Part shown: positions 6,460 to 8,391 of the stretch, piece after piece | Layout of the letters: each line of letters starts with the position of its first letter | Numbering within the stretch: position 1 is the stretch's first letter | Assembly (NCBI GenBank): GCA_022449705.1 | Contig: JAKURS010000046.1 | Span: 1 to 8,391, forward strand | Direction of reading: 5' to 3' | DNA from: Candidatus Poseidoniia archaeon | GTDB lineage: Archaea; Thermoplasmatota; Poseidoniia; MGIII; CG-Epi1 | Length of the DNA: 8,391 nt | Position numbers and translations under genes: made by a program | Notes under the pieces: generated by a model | The model's database searches: none | What the model was told of the DNA's origin: nothing | Seen by the model: only the letters and a program-made list of their open reading frames with translations

Positions 6460-8089
6460 CCGGCGGCGTCCGCTGCTGCTCGCTGCGATTGTCGTTGGCG
6501 CGCTGGCGCTACGGCTCTCGCACCAGTGGCGCTGGGCGCTGTGGGGTAGCGATTCGGGCGAATACCTCTTCCTCACGGCGGCGCTCGTCGGCGACGGTGC
6601 GCTGCTGCAGGATGGCTACCTTGGGTGGGGGCACGCGTATCCCTGGTTCCAGGGGATGCAGCTGCTGGCTGCCAGTGCGGCGCTGCTCTGCGGACTGCCG
6701 ACGTCGGCTACCCTGTTCTGGCTCATCCCCGCCGCGGGCGCGCTGGCAATTCCAGCACTGTTCCTGGCGGGCCGGCGCTTCGTCAGCAGCGACGCGGCGC
6801 TGGTCGGGAGCGGCTGCTACGCGGTAGCGGTTCCGGTGGTTTTCGCCAACTCTCACGCGATGCCGGGTGGCCTCGCCGACCCGCTCGGCCTGCTGCTGGT
6901 CTACGCCTTCGTCGGGCTATTAGCAGCGCCGCGCCGCTGGTTGCCCACGTTCGGCGTACTACTGGCGGGGCTGCTGCTGGTGCACCACTTCACGCTGCTG
7001 CTTGCCATCGCGGGCTGCACCGGAATGCTGGCGCTCGAGACAGCGGCCGGCAGCCGCCGTCGCGCACCCTACTTCGCGCTGGCGGTCGCAGCGGTGCTGA
7101 CCGCGCTCTACTGGGTCGGCTACGCCACCGGCTTTCGCACCGCAATCCTGGACGATACAGGGCTGCCACTGGGGGTGCTGCTGGGTGCGCCGCTGGTTGC
7201 GCTGGGTGCAGTGCGGCTACTGGCGCCGCGGCTGCCGCTTCCGCCGCTGCCGGTGCCGCAACGGCCGGCGCGGCTCTTCCTCGGCGCATTCCTCGCGTTG
7301 CTGCTGGTTATCGGCTACGCCATTGCCTACGGCGTTCCAGGCACCGCAATTCCGGTCGGGCCGGAAGCGGTGCCATACCTGCTACCGCCGCTGGGCTGGC
7401 TCGCACTGGCGGCAGCGCCCGGGCTGGTACTGGCGCAGCGCGGCGGGTGGTTGCTGTTTGGATGGATCCTGCCGATTGGCGGCTTTGCGGCGATAGGTGG
7501 CCTGACTGAGTCGCACCTGCTGATTGCCTACCGCCACGCCCCCTACCTGCTGGCGCCGCTCGCACTAATGGCGGGCGCCGGCTTCGTCACACTGCTGCGG
7601 ACGCAGCCATCCGCACGGCGGCCGCGGTTCGCCGCAGGACTCGCCGCCATCCTGCTCTGCGGCGCGCTGACCGCCTACCCGCCGGCGGCAGTGATGGGCG
7701 GCTTCCAGGAAGGCAGCTCGCAGGCGGAGTTGGGCTGTGTACTGTGGGCGCGGCAAGTAGAGTCCGGAGCGCTCGTCGTGAGTGACCATCGACTCTCCTC
7801 GCTGGTGTTCGGCCTGGCGCAGCGCGATGCGTCGTGGGAGAACGGCGCCGATGTTATCACTGCCCCCGGCGTCGTACGCGAGGTCGGGACGCCCGCCGCC
7901 GGCTTGCAGCCGGTCGGCTACGTGCTGCTGAGCAACGAGCTGCGCACCGGCATGGCACTGCTGCAGTGGGAGCCGGCGCAACCGCTACCGACGGAGGCTG
8001 CGGCAAAATTTGGCTCGGCGAGCTATCCCGCTGTGCATGACGCGGGGGGTTGCCAGCTATATCGCCAAGCACCCGGTTCACTTATTTAG
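6452..8089 (+). CDS. Polytopic membrane protein, predicted GT-C-type glycosyltransferase
   Basis: A 545-residue protein with roughly eleven or twelve hydrophobic segments and a C-terminal non-membrane domain of about 130 residues (415-545). It has the look of a GT-C glycosyltransferase: after the first TM helix a loop carries WGSDSGEYLF (31-40), with acidic residues D34 and E37 where GT-C enzymes have their catalytic Asp/Glu motif. A long loop (YLGWGHAYPWFQG) precedes the second helix, and FANSHAMPGGLADPLG (131-146) and LLVHHFTLL (175-183) follow in later loops. Such enzymes use lipid-phosphate sugars on the outer face. The acidic motif is DxxE, not a textbook DxD, so the call rests on topology and loop pattern. 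The GTG at 6452 overlaps the tatC stop by 8 nt. The neighbouring GT4 and prenyltransferase genes support a cell-surface glycan role. It could instead be an uncharacterised membrane protein. Confidence 0.6.
   Translation: MADRRRPLLLAAIVVGALALRLSHQWRWALWGSDSGEYLFLTAALVGDGALLQDGYLGWGHAYPWFQGMQLLAASAALLCGLPTSATLFWLIPAAGALAIPALFLAGRRFVSSDAALVGSGCYAVAVPVVFANSHAMPGGLADPLGLLLVYAFVGLLAAPRRWLPTFGVLLAGLLLVHHFTLLLAIAGCTGMLALETAAGSRRRAPYFALAVAAVLTALYWVGYATGFRTAILDDTGLPLGVLLGAPLVALGAVRLLAPRLPLPPLPVPQRPARLFLGAFLALLLVIGYAIAYGVPGTAIPVGPEAVPYLLPPLGWLALAAAPGLVLAQRGGWLLFGWILPIGGFAAIGGLTESHLLIAYRHAPYLLAPLALMAGAGFVTLLRTQPSARRPRFAAGLAAILLCGALTAYPPAAVMGGFQEGSSQAELGCVLWARQVESGALVVSDHRLSSLVFGLAQRDASWENGADVITAPGVVREVGTPAAGLQPVGYVLLSNELRTGMALLQWEPAQPLPTEAAAKFGSASYPAVHDAGGCQLYRQAPGSLI
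8081..8088 (+). promoter_or_regulatory. Candidate TATA box of the permease gene
   Basis: CTTATTTA overlaps the stop codon of the preceding gene (8087-8089). A start about 24 nt past its centre would fall near 8108, giving a leader of about 74 nt. The sequence is a fair but not perfect archaeal TATA match. Confidence 0.45.
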
Positions 8090-8107
8090 GGAATCTAAGT
8101 CGGCAAA

Positions 8108-8181
8108 CCCAGAAACCGACGCTGCTGGTCTCTGGCTCCCCTTGTCAGTTGCCCGGGAGGACGGTTTCAAAGGGGTGAAAA
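8108..8181 (+). promoter_or_regulatory. Structured leader of the permease mRNA with a sequesterable Shine-Dalgarno sequence
   Basis: Two folds are visible. Hairpin A pairs 8109-8117 (CCAGAAACC) with 8127-8135 (GGTCTCTGG): eight of nine pairs, one A-C mismatch, and a 9-nt loop. Hairpin B pairs CCCCTT (8138-8143) with AAGGGG (8170-8175), which would bury part of the Shine-Dalgarno GGGGTG (8172-8177) before the ATG at 8182. An alternative stem GTCGG/CCGAC (8099-8103/8116-8120) competes with hairpin A. This is the layout of a translational switch, but it matches no riboswitch I know. The fold was judged by eye and its regulatory role is inferred. Confidence 0.4.
8172..8177 (+). promoter_or_regulatory. 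Shine-Dalgarno site of the permease
   Basis: GGGGTG(A) closely matches the complement of the archaeal 16S rRNA 3' end (GGAGGTGA) and lies 4 nt before the ATG at 8182. It fixes the start and marks this gene as leadered, unlike the upstream promoters in the window. Confidence 0.75.
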
Positions 8182-8391
8182 ATGTACGACAAGCTAGATG
8201 AGTACTTCGGTATCTCAAGACAAGGCAGCACGGTAGAGGGTGAAATCCGGGCAGGAGTGACCACATTCCTGACCATGGCCTACATTCTCTTCGTTAACCC
8301 GAGTATGCTATCGTTGGCGGGAATCCCGTTCGACGACGCGCTCTTCGCGACAGCAGTCGCAGCGTTCATAGCATGTGTGGTTATGGGACTC
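8182..8391 (+). CDS. NCS2-family purine permease, AzgA-like (3' partial)
   Basis: Only the first 70 residues are in the window. The segment VEGEIRAGVTTFLTMAYILF, then VNPSMLSLAGIPFDDALFATA, is the hallmark N-terminus of the COG2252/AzgA-type nucleobase permeases: a charged lead-in, the first TM helix with GxTTFLTMAYI, then NPxxLxxAG and a second helix. Members import adenine, guanine or hypoxanthine with protons; the exact substrate cannot be told from this part. The start is supported by a strong Shine-Dalgarno sequence. It follows the GT-C-like gene by 92 nt and appears to have its own promoter, so it is probably not part of the envelope unit. It is less GC-rich than its neighbours by eye. 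Confidence 0.9.
   Translation, partial: MYDKLDEYFGISRQGSTVEGEIRAGVTTFLTMAYILFVNPSMLSLAGIPFDDALFATAVAAFIACVVMGL

Noticed and set aside
4950..7700. Frequent CTGCTG/GCTGCTG runs as a tandem repeat
   Set aside because: They encode Leu/Ala-rich membrane helices in frame and have no regular period.
1..8391. CRISPR array, defence island or prophage genes
   Set aside because: No spaced direct repeats, cas-like, nuclease-toxin or phage structural genes were found; the gene content is housekeeping and envelope-related.

Overview
The window is GC-rich and densely coded, and it is almost certainly archaeal. The main evidence is a UbiA-family prenyltransferase of the archaeal ether-lipid type, archaeal TATA boxes placed so that several mRNAs would begin at or next to the start codon (leaderless), and a membrane-tethered regulator with two C-terminal winged helices, a design common in Thermoplasmata-related Euryarchaeota. 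The mix (TatC, DGGGP-synthase-like UbiA, PrsW, tethered winged-helix protein) would suit a Thermoplasmatota/Poseidoniia-like (Marine Group II/III) genome, but that placement is inference and no marker gene here settles it.

Layout, left to right. (1) 3-1949 (+): the 3' part of a large exported Ig/CARDB-like protein with one transmembrane segment and two cytoplasmic winged-helix domains; its start lies outside the window. (2) 1952-2028 (-): tRNA-Lys(CTT) with encoded CCA, convergent with gene 1 and only 2 nt from its stop, with its own TATA box. (3) 2162-3661 (-): a two-gene unit of a small ribbon-helix-helix plus winged-helix DNA-binding protein and a PrsW-type intramembrane protease, 3 nt apart, behind a leaderless promoter. 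(4) 3702-4865 (-): a GT4 glycosyltransferase. (5) 4912-8089 (+): a three-gene unit of UbiA-type DGGGP synthase, TatC and a GT-C-like polytopic membrane protein. (6) 8182-end (+): the start of an NCS2 (AzgA-like) purine permease behind a structured leader.

Functionally, the right half is a cell-envelope group: lipid core synthesis, folded-protein export and two glycosyltransferase-type proteins. The left half looks like membrane-to-DNA signalling: a tethered regulator, an intramembrane protease and a soluble DNA-binding protein.

The most interesting points are: (a) one palindromic TATA box lying exactly midway between the divergent GT4 and UbiA start codons, so that one element could drive two leaderless genes; (b) the possibility that the PrsW protease releases the nearby tethered winged-helix regulator (regulated intramembrane proteolysis); (c) the unusual RHH-wHTH protein coupled to PrsW; and (d) a permease leader that can fold to hide its Shine-Dalgarno sequence.
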